Shown piece by piece: positions 9,930 to 19,352 of a stretch of DNA of 64,000 bases (its first letter is position 1; each line of letters starts with the position of its first letter). The stretch comes from UBA2357 sp041678045. Its GTDB lineage: Bacteria > Pseudomonadota > Gammaproteobacteria > Burkholderiales > Rhodocyclaceae. The position numbers and the translations under genes were made by a program. The stretch spans positions 25,623 to 89,622 of the forward strand of contig JBAYOV010000007.1 in assembly GCA_041678045.1 (NCBI GenBank), read 5' to 3'. Under the pieces are notes generated by a model. That model was not told the DNA's origin and searched no databases. It saw only the letters and a program-made list of their open reading frames with translations.

Positions 9930-12107
9930 TTAACGCAAGGTCAAATCATCGCTGACGATACGCGGTGTGATGAAAACGAGCAGCTCCCTCTGTGAAGACA
10001 CATTGGTGCGACTCTTGAAGAGGTTGCCAACCACCGGAATATCTCCCAAAAAGGGAATCTGGTTTACGTTGTTGGTTTCCTCTTCTTCAAATATCCCGCC
10101 CAACACAACTGTACCGCCATTTTCAACCAATACTTCAGTTCTCACATTCTTGGTATCGATGGGAGGCACACCCAGTACTTCACGACTGTAGTCCGGCCGG
10201 TCCTTGTTGATGGCAACAGCCAGTTGCACCCGTCCATCCGGTGTGATCTGCGGGCGCACGGTCAGGGAGAGCACTGCTTTCTTGAATGCCACGCTGGTGG
10301 CGCCTGAACTGGTTGCCTCCTGATACGCGATCTCGGTCCCCTGCTCGATTGAGGCCTCAACCTGGTTGGCAGTCAATACTTTAGGGCTGGATATCACCCG
10401 ACCGCGACCATCTGACTCCAGCGCGCTCAACTCAAGATTGATGAAGCGGGTGGCTGCGTTGTTCCAGAGCACCATTGATAGCGCACCGGCACTCCCCCCT
10501 GCAGGCAAATTCACGTTCAAACCGCCCGGAACCGAGTTTCTGTAATCGGATTTCCATGGTTCTGAATTCACGACCTGGCCTGCAGTCTGAGCCGTGCTTT
10601 CAAGCGCACCTCCTAGCGTACCCTTCCGAATGGGATTTCCGGCTGCATCATATCCAATGACACGCCCGCCCGATGCCCCAACGCCCAAGCGAACGCCGAG
10701 GTCACGCGCAAAGTCCTTGTTGGCCTCGACGATCCGTGCCTCGATCAGCACCTGGCGCGGCGGAGTATCGATTTCGTTGATCAGGCGGCGTACTTCGGCC
10801 AGACGGCTGCCCACATCGGTGGCAAACACCTTGTTGCTGCGATCATCGAACACCACGCTGCCACGCGAAGACAACACCGACTGGTCCTTGTTGCTCAGGA
10901 AGTCATGTATTTCCTTCGCCCGGTGATAATTGATCTGAAAGCTTTCGGTTTGCAGCGGCTCAAGATCACCAATCTGTGCCTGAGCCTCAAGCAGCATTTT
11001 TTCCCGAGCAGCCAACTCATCGCCCGGCGCAATCCAGATCACATTGCCATTCTTGCGCATGTCCAGGCCCTTGGCCTGAAGAATGATGTCGAGCGCCTGG
11101 TCCCAGGGCACATCCTTCAAGCGCAGGGTGAGGTTGCCCTGCACCGAATCGCTGGTGACGATATTGAAGTTGGTGAAGTCCGCAATCACTTGCAGCACGG
11201 AACGGACATCGATGTTCTGGAAGTTGAGCGAGAGCTTCTCTCCACCAAACTCGCCCGGACGCAAGCCCTGCACCAGACGGTTGGGATCTTCCACCACCTT
11301 GCGCACTTCGAGCACGAACTGGCGATCACTCTGATAGGCATTGTGCTCCCACATGCCCGAAGGCGAGACCACCAGCCGTACATTTTCGGCCGTCGCCTGC
11401 GCACTCATGGAAGCGATCGGCGTGCCGAAGTCAGTCACATCGGAGCGTCGCTTCAGGTGATCCGGCAGGCTGGCATTGATGAACTCAACCACCAGATTGC
11501 CACCCTCCGGCCGGATGTCGATCCCGGTCTCGGGATCGGACAACTGGACCACGATCCGACCTTCCCCATCCTTGCCTCGCCGGAAGGTGATGTCCTGAAT
11601 GCTCTTCACGCCCAATCCCGGGTCGGCTGCACGCGAGGTGGCAAAGGTCGCGGTCGACTCGGTCACACGGGCCGTTGACACCGCATCGGCCATGTTCGGC
11701 GTCAGTGCGATGATCACCTCGCGCCCTTCGATGCGTGTCTCATAAGGGGAGACGCGGGTCATGTTCAGCACCAGACGTGTCCGGTCACCGACCTGAACGA
11801 TGTTGGCACTGCGCAGGTCACCCTGGGCGATGTTCTGCTGGGTACGCCCCAGCGCATTCGCCGTCCAGGGGAAATCGAATGCAATGCGTGCGGGATTGGC
11901 CACGCTGAAGCTGGGCGGCGGAGAACTGAGCGGCTCCTTGAGACGAACACGGACATACATGGAGCCCGCCTGCTCGACCACATCAAGGCTCTCGATCTGG
12001 TTGGAGGCAGTGGCCACTTCGGCGGCACTCTGGGCCAGGACTGCAGGGGCAGGCACGCCGGTCACGGCAAACGCCGCCAACAATGCCATCATGGTTTCAC
12101 GTTTCAT
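9930..12107 (-). CDS. pilQ: Type IV pilus secretin PilQ
   Basis: Outer-membrane secretin that forms the pore through which the type IV pilus leaves the cell. Length is 725 residues. An N-terminal signal peptide ends near AVLAQS. Two AMIN-like regions follow in the first ~270 residues; they bind peptidoglycan. Next come the N0/N1 domains (LSLNFQNIDVRSVLQVIADF, then FQINYHRAKEIHDFLS). The C-terminal secretin domain carries VLGGIFEEEETNN and PFLGDIPVVGNLFKS, the family signature. It is the last gene of pilMNOPQ, 10 bp after pilP, and is followed closely by aroK. Confidence 0.96.
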   Translation of the reverse strand: MKRETMMALLAAFAVTGVPAPAVLAQSAAEVATASNQIESLDVVEQAGSMYVRVRLKEPLSSPPPSFSVANPARIAFDFPWTANALGRTQQNIAQGDLRSANIVQVGDRTRLVLNMTRVSPYETRIEGREVIIALTPNMADAVSTARVTESTATFATSRAADPGLGVKSIQDITFRRGKDGEGRIVVQLSDPETGIDIRPEGGNLVVEFINASLPDHLKRRSDVTDFGTPIASMSAQATAENVRLVVSPSGMWEHNAYQSDRQFVLEVRKVVEDPNRLVQGLRPGEFGGEKLSLNFQNIDVRSVLQVIADFTNFNIVTSDSVQGNLTLRLKDVPWDQALDIILQAKGLDMRKNGNVIWIAPGDELAAREKMLLEAQAQIGDLEPLQTESFQINYHRAKEIHDFLSNKDQSVLSSRGSVVFDDRSNKVFATDVGSRLAEVRRLINEIDTPPRQVLIEARIVEANKDFARDLGVRLGVGASGGRVIGYDAAGNPIRKGTLGGALESTAQTAGQVVNSEPWKSDYRNSVPGGLNVNLPAGGSAGALSMVLWNNAATRFINLELSALESDGRGRVISSPKVLTANQVEASIEQGTEIAYQEATSSGATSVAFKKAVLSLTVRPQITPDGRVQLAVAINKDRPDYSREVLGVPPIDTKNVRTEVLVENGGTVVLGGIFEEEETNNVNQIPFLGDIPVVGNLFKSRTNVSSQRELLVFITPRIVSDDLTLR

Positions 12108-12117
12108 CTCTAGACTC

Positions 12118-12627
12118 CTACTGCTCCTGCAATTGCAGCGTTCTGGGCTGTTCCACCCAGTCTCCGTTCATATCCTCGATCAGTTCCAGCAGCGACACTT
12201 CGGTTTCGTTGATGCCGGTAATGACGCCATGGTTCTGACCCATGTAATTGCCCACCCTGACCTGATGCAGGGTTCCGCTGACCGAGATCAAGGCTTCAAT
12301 CTTGTCCTCCTGCATCAGCACCCCCACCATGGCAAGCGACTCAAGCGGATAGGCTTCGAGCGGCTCGCGTTGGCGAGTCAGGTCCGGGCCGCCAGTCACT
12401 TGGGTGCCACGGGACTCGGGCTCGATACGGTTCAGCGAGAAAGGACTTTCCTCCAACTCTGCACCATACTCAACCACCGGAAAAGGCTTGATCTCCGGCA
12501 GGGGGTCGACCCGTCCGCGCATGCCGCTTTCCTGCTGCGTCATCCAACTGCGCAGATCGTCCTGTTCCGTCGTGCATGCCACCAGCAGCGAGGCGCTCAG
12601 CGCAACGACAATGTATGACCTCACCAT
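12118..12627 (-). CDS. pilP: Type IV pilus inner-membrane lipoprotein PilP
   Basis: Periplasmic lipoprotein linking the PilMNO platform to the PilQ secretin. Length is 169 residues with the chosen ATG at 12627, which sits one base after the pilO stop and has an excellent ribosome site (GGAGGTGAG). An in-frame extension to 12762 would lie inside pilO and is rejected. The signal peptide ends in the lipobox LVAC, making Cys18 the lipidated residue. The C-terminal half (GVLMQEDKIEALISV... NYMGQNHGVITGI) is the HR-type domain that contacts the N0 domain of PilQ. Confidence 0.93.
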   Translation of the reverse strand: MVRSYIVVALSASLLVACTTEQDDLRSWMTQQESGMRGRVDPLPEIKPFPVVEYGAELEESPFSLNRIEPESRGTQVTGGPDLTRQREPLEAYPLESLAMVGVLMQEDKIEALISVSGTLHQVRVGNYMGQNHGVITGINETEVSLLELIEDMNGDWVEQPRTLQLQEQ

Positions 12628-12628
12628 C

Positions 12629-13309
12629 TCACCTCCGTCTCTGTCCCTGCTGAGCATCGCTGGCTTGCCTTCTTGCGGCGAGCTCATCTTCATCGAGATA
12701 GCGATAGGTGACCGCCTTGGCGGTGAACTTGAGCCCGCCATCCTGCTGGTTTTCCATGGCAATGTTGTTCAGGGTCACGATTCGCGGCATCTTCGCGACA
12801 TCGCTCGCAAACGCGCCCAGATCGTGATATTCGCCAAGAATGGTCACATCGATCGGCATTTCCGCATAGAAGTCCTTCACCTGGTCGGGACCCGGCTTGA
12901 ACAGCTCGAACTGCAAACCCCTGCCCAGGCCGGCCTGGTTGATCTCGGCCAGCAGGGAATCCATTTCGGCACGATTGGGCAGTTGCTTGAGCAGAGTGCC
13001 GAACTGGCGATCAATTTCGTCGAGTTGGCGACGATACTGGTCAAGATTTACGGCCAGCCGCTTCTTCGACGTCCAGTCGGTACGCAGTTGCTGCTCCTCG
13101 CTCCGCACGCGTTCGAGTTGGGTAATCTGGTCGCGCCAGTCGAACCACCAGAAAGCCGCCACAGCCGCAGCCAGCAACCCGATGAATACCGCGATGCGCG
13201 GTGCAATCGGCCACTGCCCCGGGTCGTTCGGATCCAGCCCTTGGAAGTCTGCTGCAAGCTGCTGGAAATCTATGCTCTTTCGCTCGCTGGAGCCCTTACC
13301 GAATTTCAT
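12629..13309 (-). CDS. pilO: Type IV pilus assembly protein PilO
   Basis: Inner-membrane alignment-complex protein that heterodimerises with PilN in the periplasm. Length is 226 residues: a cytoplasmic N-terminus, one membrane helix around residues 42-60 (IAVFIGLLAAAVAAFWWF), a coiled-coil stretch (residues ~70-125) and a ferredoxin-like C-terminal domain. The start overlaps the pilN stop by 4 bp, and pilP follows after one base. Identification rests on operon position and architecture; the sequence of this family is poorly conserved. Confidence 0.93.
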   Translation of the reverse strand: MKFGKGSSERKSIDFQQLAADFQGLDPNDPGQWPIAPRIAVFIGLLAAAVAAFWWFDWRDQITQLERVRSEEQQLRTDWTSKKRLAVNLDQYRRQLDEIDRQFGTLLKQLPNRAEMDSLLAEINQAGLGRGLQFELFKPGPDQVKDFYAEMPIDVTILGEYHDLGAFASDVAKMPRIVTLNNIAMENQQDGGLKFTAKAVTYRYLDEDELAARRQASDAQQGQRRR

Positions 13310-13878
13310 GGCCGGACCTCCTCGGGCGACTCTGCTTGGGGGGGCGTGATCGTGATGTTGAGCAGGAACTCGCTCACCCGCCGGTTGTTCAGGGAAGCCG
13401 ACTTGACCTCGATCAGACCGGGCGAGGCGAGATAAGGCGAATCGTCAAGGTTGCGCATCAGATGCGACACCCGGGAGTTGGTCTGGGCATAACCGGATAG
13501 TGTCACGATCTGCCCGCTCTGGCGTACCGACTTCAGGTACACCCCTTCCGGCATGCTGCTCACCAATTCGTTGAATAAATGCACGATCTGCGCCCGATTA
13601 CCTTGCAGCGACTCGATGACCTGCTTGCGTGCCAGCAAGGCTTCGATCTGCTCCCTGAGGGTGCGGATTTCTGCGATCTGCTCGTCCAGCTTCTTGATTT
13701 CGGCATTCAGGAAGTCGTTACGCGACTGCTGCTGCTGAATCTGACCGACGATCATGGTATGCACCACAAACCCGACCGCAGCCCCCAGCGCCAGCATCAG
13801 TACCGACACCACATAAAACTGCGTTCTGCGCTCTTTGCGCTTTTGCTCCCGGTGCGGGAGCAGGTTGATACGGATCAT
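13306..13878 (-). CDS. pilN: Type IV pilus assembly protein PilN
   Basis: Bitopic inner-membrane protein of the pilus alignment complex. Its N-terminal motif, seen here as MIRINLLPHRE, binds the cytoplasmic PilM. Length is 190 residues from the ATG at 13878, chosen because this motif is the family N-terminus and overlaps the pilM stop as ATGA. A basic patch (KRKERR) precedes a membrane helix (FYVVSVLMLALGAAVGFVV). A coiled coil (~residues 50-90) and the periplasmic domain follow. Confidence 0.95.
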   Translation of the reverse strand: MIRINLLPHREQKRKERRTQFYVVSVLMLALGAAVGFVVHTMIVGQIQQQQSRNDFLNAEIKKLDEQIAEIRTLREQIEALLARKQVIESLQGNRAQIVHLFNELVSSMPEGVYLKSVRQSGQIVTLSGYAQTNSRVSHLMRNLDDSPYLASPGLIEVKSASLNNRRVSEFLLNITITPPQAESPEEVRP

Positions 13879-14951
13879 GTATCGAACCTCCGGAGTGCGA
13901 GCCCACACGCAACCATCAGCGACGGCGCAGCGGCGAGGAGACTCTTGGGCCTGACCTTGGACGACAGGGCCATTTCGGCAAACGGATTGGCCACGGTGGT
14001 TTCGACCTGTGTCCGCCCTTTCACGACTTCATCCAGCCCGGGCATGCCCGCACAGCCCCCGGCCAGCACGATGTGATGAACCTCATTGAACTGGGTGGAC
14101 GTGAAGAAGAACTGGAGCGCCCGGGAAATTTCCAGAGCGACGCTGTCCAGGAAGGGGCGCATCAGGTCACGTTCGAAATCTTCCGGCAGATCGCCTGAAA
14201 GTTTGGCTGCTTCGGCCTCTTCGGCGGTCATGCCATACTGCCGGGCGATGTCCTGGGTGAGTTGGTTGCCACCCAAGGGCTGCTCCCGTGCATACAACTG
14301 GCGACCGTTGCGCAGGATGGTGACGCCCGTTCCGGTGGAACCGATGTCGACCAGCGCGACGATGCGATCCCGTGCCTCATCGGGCAACTGCCGGGTAACA
14401 AGCTCGAAGGCGGCTTCTGCCGCAAAGGACTCGACATCGACAATCGAAACCTTCAATCCGGCCGACTCCGCTGCAGCCACCCGGTCTTCGACCTTTTCCT
14501 TGCGCGAAGCCGCAATCAGCACCTCGACATCATCGAGACTCGCAGGCGAAGCTCCGACCACCTGAAAGTCAAGATTCACCTCATCCAGCGGAAACGGAAT
14601 GTACTGATTGGCTTCCGACTCGACCTGCAGCTCCATGTCCTGCTCGCGCAGACCTTCAGGGAGCACGATTTTCTTGGTGATGACCGCTGACGCAGGCAGC
14701 GCGACCGCCACCTGCTTGACCCCCGCGCCCATCCGCCGGACCGCGCGCTTGACGGCATCGCCCACACCCTCAAGGTTGGCGATGTTTCCGTCCACTACTG
14801 CGTCGCGCGGCAATGGCTCGATGGAGAAACGTTCGATACGGTAGCCATCCTTCTCGGAACCGGACAACTCGACCATCTTGACAGATGAAGATGAAATATC
14901 GAGACCGACCAGAGGACGTACCTTCGAACCAAACAAATGGAAGTTGATCAC
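13875..14951 (-). CDS. pilM: Type IV pilus assembly protein PilM (actin-like)
   Basis: Cytoplasmic actin-like ATPase-fold protein that recruits PilN to the pilus machine. Length is 358 residues. The phosphate-1 loop is seen in VGLDISSSSVKMVELS and the phosphate-2 motif in LVDIGSTGTGVTIL. The C-terminal HHIVLAGGCAGMPGLDEVV matches the adenosine-binding segment. It is the first gene of the pil operon and diverges from the PBP1a gene across a 166-bp promoter region, the usual arrangement in betaproteobacteria and pseudomonads. Confidence 0.96.
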   Translation of the reverse strand: MINFHLFGSKVRPLVGLDISSSSVKMVELSGSEKDGYRIERFSIEPLPRDAVVDGNIANLEGVGDAVKRAVRRMGAGVKQVAVALPASAVITKKIVLPEGLREQDMELQVESEANQYIPFPLDEVNLDFQVVGASPASLDDVEVLIAASRKEKVEDRVAAAESAGLKVSIVDVESFAAEAAFELVTRQLPDEARDRIVALVDIGSTGTGVTILRNGRQLYAREQPLGGNQLTQDIARQYGMTAEEAEAAKLSGDLPEDFERDLMRPFLDSVALEISRALQFFFTSTQFNEVHHIVLAGGCAGMPGLDEVVKGRTQVETTVANPFAEMALSSKVRPKSLLAAAPSLMVACGLALRRFDT

Positions 14952-15007
14952 AAAGAAAGTCCTGTAATTTCTTTATGTTAGACGCAAATGATACATGCTT
15001 ACTTTAA

Positions 15008-15037
15008 ATGCTAGCAACAAACGATACAGAGTGTAAA
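15008..15037 (-). promoter_or_regulatory. Candidate sigma-70 promoter of the pilM operon
   Basis: On the minus strand TTTACA (15037-15032) and TAGCAT (15013-15008) are separated by 18 bp, about 57 bp upstream of the pilM start. The surrounding 60 bp are notably AT-rich against a GC-rich genome. The assignment is from motif match only. Confidence 0.4.
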
Positions 15038-15082
15038 GCAAAAGCTTGACAGAAGGCACTGGAGGCAGCCATCCCCCCTCCG

Positions 15083-15088
15083 TATAAT
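15083..15088 (+). promoter_or_regulatory. Candidate -10 element for the PBP1a gene
   Basis: A consensus TATAAT lies 30 bp upstream of the PBP1a ATG. No good -35 box occurs at 16-18 bp spacing; the TTGACA at 15046-15051 is 31 bp away and too far to pair with it. Confidence 0.5.
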
Positions 15089-15117
15089 CCGGGCTCGACC
15101 CGATTGCTGGATTCCCA

Positions 15118-17502
15118 ATGCGCTGGATTGTCTATCCCTTCATGTTGCTGTTTGTGCTCGCGGCCGTCGCGGCTGCCGCGCTCGGTACGGCGGTGATTCT
15201 GGCCTGGCCGAAACTGCCGTCGCTGGAGTCGCTGACCGACTACCGGCCCAAGGTTCCACTACGAGTATACACAGCCGACGGGCATCTGCTGGGTGAATTC
15301 GGTGAAGAACGGCGCGCGCTGGTCAGCATCAACCAGGTGCCGGTGATGCTACGGCAGGCCATTCTGGCTGCCGAGGACGAGCGGTTTTACGAGCACCCCG
15401 GCATCGATTTCATCGGCCTGGCGCGAGCGGCAATCGCAAACTTTGCATCGGGCGAACGCGGCCAGGGCGCCTCCACAATCACCATGCAGGTGGCGCGCAA
15501 TTTCTTCCTTTCCCGTGAAAAGACCTATAACAGAAAGCTTTACGAAGTTCTTCTGTCTCTCAAGATCGAGCAGAACCTGAGCAAGGATCAGATTCTGGAG
15601 CTGTACATCAATCAGATCTTTCTGGGTCAGCGTGCCTACGGCTTTGCCTCGGCCGCCCGCATCTACTACGACAAGGAACTGGACGAAATCAACCTGGCCG
15701 AAGCCGCCATGCTCGCCGGCCTGCCCAAGGCCCCCTCTCTGTACAACCCGGTCAGCAATGAGCGGCGTGCCGTCCAGCGCCAGCAGTATGTGCTCAGGCG
15801 CATGCTGGACGCCGGCTTCATTGATCAGGCGCAGTTCGACGAGGCGCGCGACACCCCGATCCGGCTCGCCCGTGCGGCACGCAGGACCGCCGCACCCGCC
15901 GTCGAAAACCCGGTGCATGGAGAGTATGTGGCCGAAATGGCCCGACAGATTGCGGTCGAACAGTTTGGCGAGGACGCACACAATCTGGGCATCCGCATCA
16001 TCACCACGGTCACCATGGCCGACCAGGCCGCCGCTTACAAGGCCCTGCGCGATGGCGTGCAGGCCTTCGACAAGCGGCGCGGCTACCGTGGCCCGGAAGC
16101 CTTTGTGGACCTCGGCAGCGCCACGACAGACCCCGACCGCATGGACGAATTGATGAGCGAATATCGCGACTTCGGCGACCTGCTCACCGCACTGGTGATC
16201 GAAGCATCGACCAAGGAGGTGAAGGTCTACCGCCATGGCGAAACCATCGCCATCAGCGGCAAAGGGCTGGCGTTCGCAGCCCCGATGCTGGCCGATCGCG
16301 CCCCACAGGCGCGGCGCATCCGCCCCGGTGCCGTCGTGCGCATCCGCAAGGGAGACGACCCGGCCTGGGAGCTCGTCCAGTTGCCCGAGGTCGAAGCTGC
16401 ACTGATCGCCGTCGACGCCAATACAGGCGCAGTGCGCGCGCTGGTGGGGGGGTTCGACTTCAATCGCAGCAAGTTCAACCATGTCACCCAGGCCCTGCGC
16501 CAGGCCGGCTCCAGCTTCAAGCCCTTCATCTACTCCGCCGCGCTGGAGAAGGGTTTTTCACCGGCCAGCTATGTTGACGACGAGCCGCTCTATTTTCCTG
16601 CCGGCGTGACTGGCAGCAAGGCTTGGGAACCAAAGAACTACGACGGCAAGTTCGATGGCTCGATGACGATGCGCGATGCGCTGGTGCGCTCAAAGAACAT
16701 GGTGTCCATCCGGTTGCTGCAGTCGATTTCCCCCGACTACGCCCAGGAGTACATCACCCGCTTCGGTTTCGAGGCGCAGCACCACCCCGCTTACCTGACC
16801 ATGGCGCTCGGCGCCGGCTCGGCCACCCCCTGGCAAATGGCGGGCGGTTATGCGGTGTTTGCCAATGGCGGCTACAAGATCGAGCCCTACATCGTGAGCG
16901 AGATCATTGACGGCAATGGTCGCACGGTGGCCAAGGTCGACCCCCCGGTGGCCGGGCGCACCGCACCGCGCGTGCTCGACCCGCGCAATGCCTGGCTGAT
17001 GGACTCGATGATGCGCGACGTGGTCAATCGTGGCACTGCCGGTCGGGCGCGTTCGCTCGGACGCAATGACCTCGCAGGCAAGACCGGCACCACCAACGAT
17101 TATGTAGACGCCTGGTTTGCCGGCTACAACCCGGACCTGGTGGCCGTGAGCTGGATGGGCTACGGACAGCCACGCAACATGGGGCGCGGCGAAACCGGTG
17201 GCCGGGCCGCCCTGCCAATCTGGATGGATTACATGAAGGTAGCCCTGGAAGGCGCCCCGCAGCGTGACCGGCCGCGCCCCGACGGGTTGCTGCCGGTACA
17301 GCACCCCGACATGAAGACGCCGGACTACTACTACCGGGAAAACCCGCCGCCCGCTCCGCTGCAACCCGAACTGCCGGACATCCCGGAGTTGCGCTACTTC
17401 ATGCCTGACTACACACCGTCGAACGACCCGTCGGTGAATGCACCCCGGGACCAGGCCCCCGCTCCGGTCGAGGAGCGCATGCTGGCACCGCTGCGCCCCT
17501 GA
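15118..17502 (+). CDS. mrcA: Penicillin-binding protein 1A (bifunctional transglycosylase/transpeptidase)
   Basis: Class A PBP that polymerises and cross-links peptidoglycan at the inner membrane. Length is 794 residues. A membrane helix occupies residues ~4-28. The GT51 domain shows EDERFYEHPGID with the catalytic Glu, QGASTITMQVARN and the KxxE-containing KIEQNLSK. The transpeptidase domain has the SxxK motif SSFK (nucleophile Ser465), SKN in VRSKNMVS, and KTGTTN near residue 655. The C-terminus is Pro-rich. It diverges from the pilM operon and converges on cyaY. Confidence 0.96.
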   Translation: MRWIVYPFMLLFVLAAVAAAALGTAVILAWPKLPSLESLTDYRPKVPLRVYTADGHLLGEFGEERRALVSINQVPVMLRQAILAAEDERFYEHPGIDFIGLARAAIANFASGERGQGASTITMQVARNFFLSREKTYNRKLYEVLLSLKIEQNLSKDQILELYINQIFLGQRAYGFASAARIYYDKELDEINLAEAAMLAGLPKAPSLYNPVSNERRAVQRQQYVLRRMLDAGFIDQAQFDEARDTPIRLARAARRTAAPAVENPVHGEYVAEMARQIAVEQFGEDAHNLGIRIITTVTMADQAAAYKALRDGVQAFDKRRGYRGPEAFVDLGSATTDPDRMDELMSEYRDFGDLLTALVIEASTKEVKVYRHGETIAISGKGLAFAAPMLADRAPQARRIRPGAVVRIRKGDDPAWELVQLPEVEAALIAVDANTGAVRALVGGFDFNRSKFNHVTQALRQAGSSFKPFIYSAALEKGFSPASYVDDEPLYFPAGVTGSKAWEPKNYDGKFDGSMTMRDALVRSKNMVSIRLLQSISPDYAQEYITRFGFEAQHHPAYLTMALGAGSATPWQMAGGYAVFANGGYKIEPYIVSEIIDGNGRTVAKVDPPVAGRTAPRVLDPRNAWLMDSMMRDVVNRGTAGRARSLGRNDLAGKTGTTNDYVDAWFAGYNPDLVAVSWMGYGQPRNMGRGETGGRAALPIWMDYMKVALEGAPQRDRPRPDGLLPVQHPDMKTPDYYYRENPPPAPLQPELPDIPELRYFMPDYTPSNDPSVNAPRDQAPAPVEERMLAPLRP

Positions 17503-17533
17503 TCGCCTGCAGGCCCGGCACCAGAGGGGAAAC

Positions 17534-17860
17534 TCAGGCGCCGGGTTCGAGCATGACGGACGCTCCGCACTGCTCGGACAACACCCGCGACAGGGTCGCA
17601 TACAACTCCGCACCGTCGCGCCCGGCAATCCAGCCCTGCTCGCCCGGGGCGAAGTGATACCCGCCCGAACGTGCAGCCACCCAGATTTCCCGGGCGGCTC
17701 CATGACGGTTGATGATCACCCTGGAGTCATTCTCGCATGTGATCTCGAGCACCCCTCCGGGCTTGGGCTCGATGTCGATATCGAGCCCAAGCCCTTCCAG
17801 CGCGGCCTCGATCCTGGCCAACTCCGCTTCGGCCAGCGCATTGAATACAGCCTCATCCAT
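17534..17860 (-). CDS. cyaY: Iron-sulfur assembly protein CyaY (frataxin)
   Basis: Bacterial frataxin; binds iron and modulates cysteine desulfurase IscS in Fe-S cluster assembly. Length is 108 residues from the ATG at 17860, matching the family. An in-frame extension to 18244 would run back over the lptM region and is rejected. The N-terminal acidic helix and the GVLEITCENDSRVIINRH and EIWVAARSGGYHF beta-sheet segments are typical. It is divergent from lptM-lysA, as in many proteobacteria. Confidence 0.93.
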   Translation of the reverse strand: MDEAVFNALAEAELARIEAALEGLGLDIDIEPKPGGVLEITCENDSRVIINRHGAAREIWVAARSGGYHFAPGEQGWIAGRDGAELYATLSRVLSEQCGASVMLEPGA

Positions 17861-17908
17861 GATCGCTCCTTCTGTTAGCATTTCACCCTTTACACTTCTT
17901 GCCCGGTC

Positions 17909-18070
17909 ATGCGCGCCCTTGTCCTGCTCCTGCCGGCCGTCCTGCTGCTGCTCCTGTCCGGCTGCGGCATCAAGGGGCCGCTTTACCTGCCCACGCCACC
18001 CGCCCATCCGGCCGCGCCGGAAGCTGCTGGCGATCATAGCAACACTGCCGAAAGCCGCAACGACGGCTGA
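17909..18070 (+). CDS. lptM: LPS translocon maturation chaperone / small lipoprotein LptM (YifL-like)
   Basis: A 53-residue ORF between cyaY and lysA. It begins MRAL followed by a Leu-rich signal sequence ending in the lipobox LSGC, so Cys19 should be lipidated. The segment GCGIKGPLYLP right after the Cys is the conserved signature of YifL/LptM, which helps LptD oxidation in enterobacteria. Six bases separate its stop from the lysA ATG, so the two are coupled. Family assignment rests on motif plus the conserved lptM-lysA synteny. Confidence 0.9.
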   Translation: MRALVLLLPAVLLLLLSGCGIKGPLYLPTPPAHPAAPEAAGDHSNTAESRNDG

Positions 18071-18076
18071 AAGACA

Positions 18077-19342
18077 ATGACGAATCCCACTCGAATCATG
18101 CCCGGCCTGCAAGCCGGCCCCAATGGGCTGCGCCTCGATGGCGTGGATCTGGTCAGCCTTGCCGACACACACGGCACACCGACCTACGTATACTCGCTCG
18201 CAGCCCTGCAACAGGCCTTCGATGCCTACCGCGTCGCCCTGCAAGGGCGCCGTGCGCTGGTGTGCTATGCGGTCAAGGCGAACTCCAATCTCGGCATTCT
18301 GTCAGCCTTTGCCCGCATGGGGGCCGGCTTCGACATCGTTTCCATCGGTGAGCTGCAGCGGGTGCTGGCAGCCGGCGGCACCGCCGACAAAGTGGTGTTT
18401 TCCGGCGTGGGCAAGCGCCGCGACGAAATGCGCACCGCGCTGCAGGCCGGCATCCGCTGCTTCAACATCGAATCGGCCGCCGAACTGGACCGGCTCAACG
18501 AGGTGGCCGGCACGCTGGGCGTACGCGCTCCGGTGGCCTTCCGGGTCAACCCCGATGTCGACCCCAAGACCCATCCGTACATTTCCACCGGCCTGAAGAG
18601 CAACAAGTTCGGTGTGGCCATTGAGGACGCTGCTGAACTGTACCGGCGTGCCGCCAGCCTGCCCAATCTGCAGGTCAGCGGCATGGCCTGCCATATCGGC
18701 TCACAACTGCTCGACCCTGCCCCCATTGCCGAAGCCGCAGACAAGCTGCTGGCGCTGGTCGACAGCCTCGCGGCGGAAGGCATCGTCCTTGATCACCTCG
18801 ACTTCGGTGGCGGCCTGGGCATCCGTTACCGTGACGAAACCCCACCCACGCCCGCAGAATATCTGGCCCCCCTGCTGTCCCGCCTGGATGGGCGCCCTGA
18901 AGAAATCTGCTTCGAGCCCGGACGCTCCCTGGTCGGCAATGCCGGGTTGCTGCTCACCCGCATCGAATACCTCAAGCCGGGCAGCGAAAAGAATTTCGCC
19001 ATCGTAGATGCTGCGATGAACGATCTGGCCCGTCCGGCGCTGTACGACGCCCATCACGAAGTCGTGCCGGTCGTGCCACGCGAGGTCGCCCCACGGGTGT
19101 ACGAGGTGGTCGGCCCCATCTGCGAAAGCGGCGACTTCCTCGCCCACGATCGCCCGCTTGCCGTCGCCGATGGCGACCTGCTGGCGATTCTCTCTGCCGG
19201 AGCCTACGGCATGACCATGAGTTCGAACTACAACACCCGACCGCGCGCGGCAGAGTTGATCATCGCCGATGGCCAGGCGATCACCGTGCGCCGCCGCGAA
19301 CGGGTCGAAGAGCTGTACGCACTGGAAACCCCCCTGCCCTGA
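18077..19342 (+). CDS. lysA: Diaminopimelate decarboxylase
   Basis: PLP enzyme that decarboxylates meso-diaminopimelate to L-lysine, the last step of lysine synthesis. Length is 421 residues. CYAVKANSN holds the PLP Lys. The glycine-rich DFGGGLGIRY and EPGRSLVGNAG bind the cofactor phosphate. CESGDFLA carries the catalytic Cys contributed across the dimer interface. It follows lptM by 6 bp. The downstream gene on the other strand is unrelated. Confidence 0.96.
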   Translation: MTNPTRIMPGLQAGPNGLRLDGVDLVSLADTHGTPTYVYSLAALQQAFDAYRVALQGRRALVCYAVKANSNLGILSAFARMGAGFDIVSIGELQRVLAAGGTADKVVFSGVGKRRDEMRTALQAGIRCFNIESAAELDRLNEVAGTLGVRAPVAFRVNPDVDPKTHPYISTGLKSNKFGVAIEDAAELYRRAASLPNLQVSGMACHIGSQLLDPAPIAEAADKLLALVDSLAAEGIVLDHLDFGGGLGIRYRDETPPTPAEYLAPLLSRLDGRPEEICFEPGRSLVGNAGLLLTRIEYLKPGSEKNFAIVDAAMNDLARPALYDAHHEVVPVVPREVAPRVYEVVGPICESGDFLAHDRPLAVADGDLLAILSAGAYGMTMSSNYNTRPRAAELIIADGQAITVRRRERVEELYALETPLP

Positions 19343-19352
19343 CGCCCTGCCA

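Noticed and set aside
15046..15051. TTGACA as -35 box for the PBP1a promoter
   Set aside because: It lies 31 bp from the TATAAT, far outside the 16-19 bp range.
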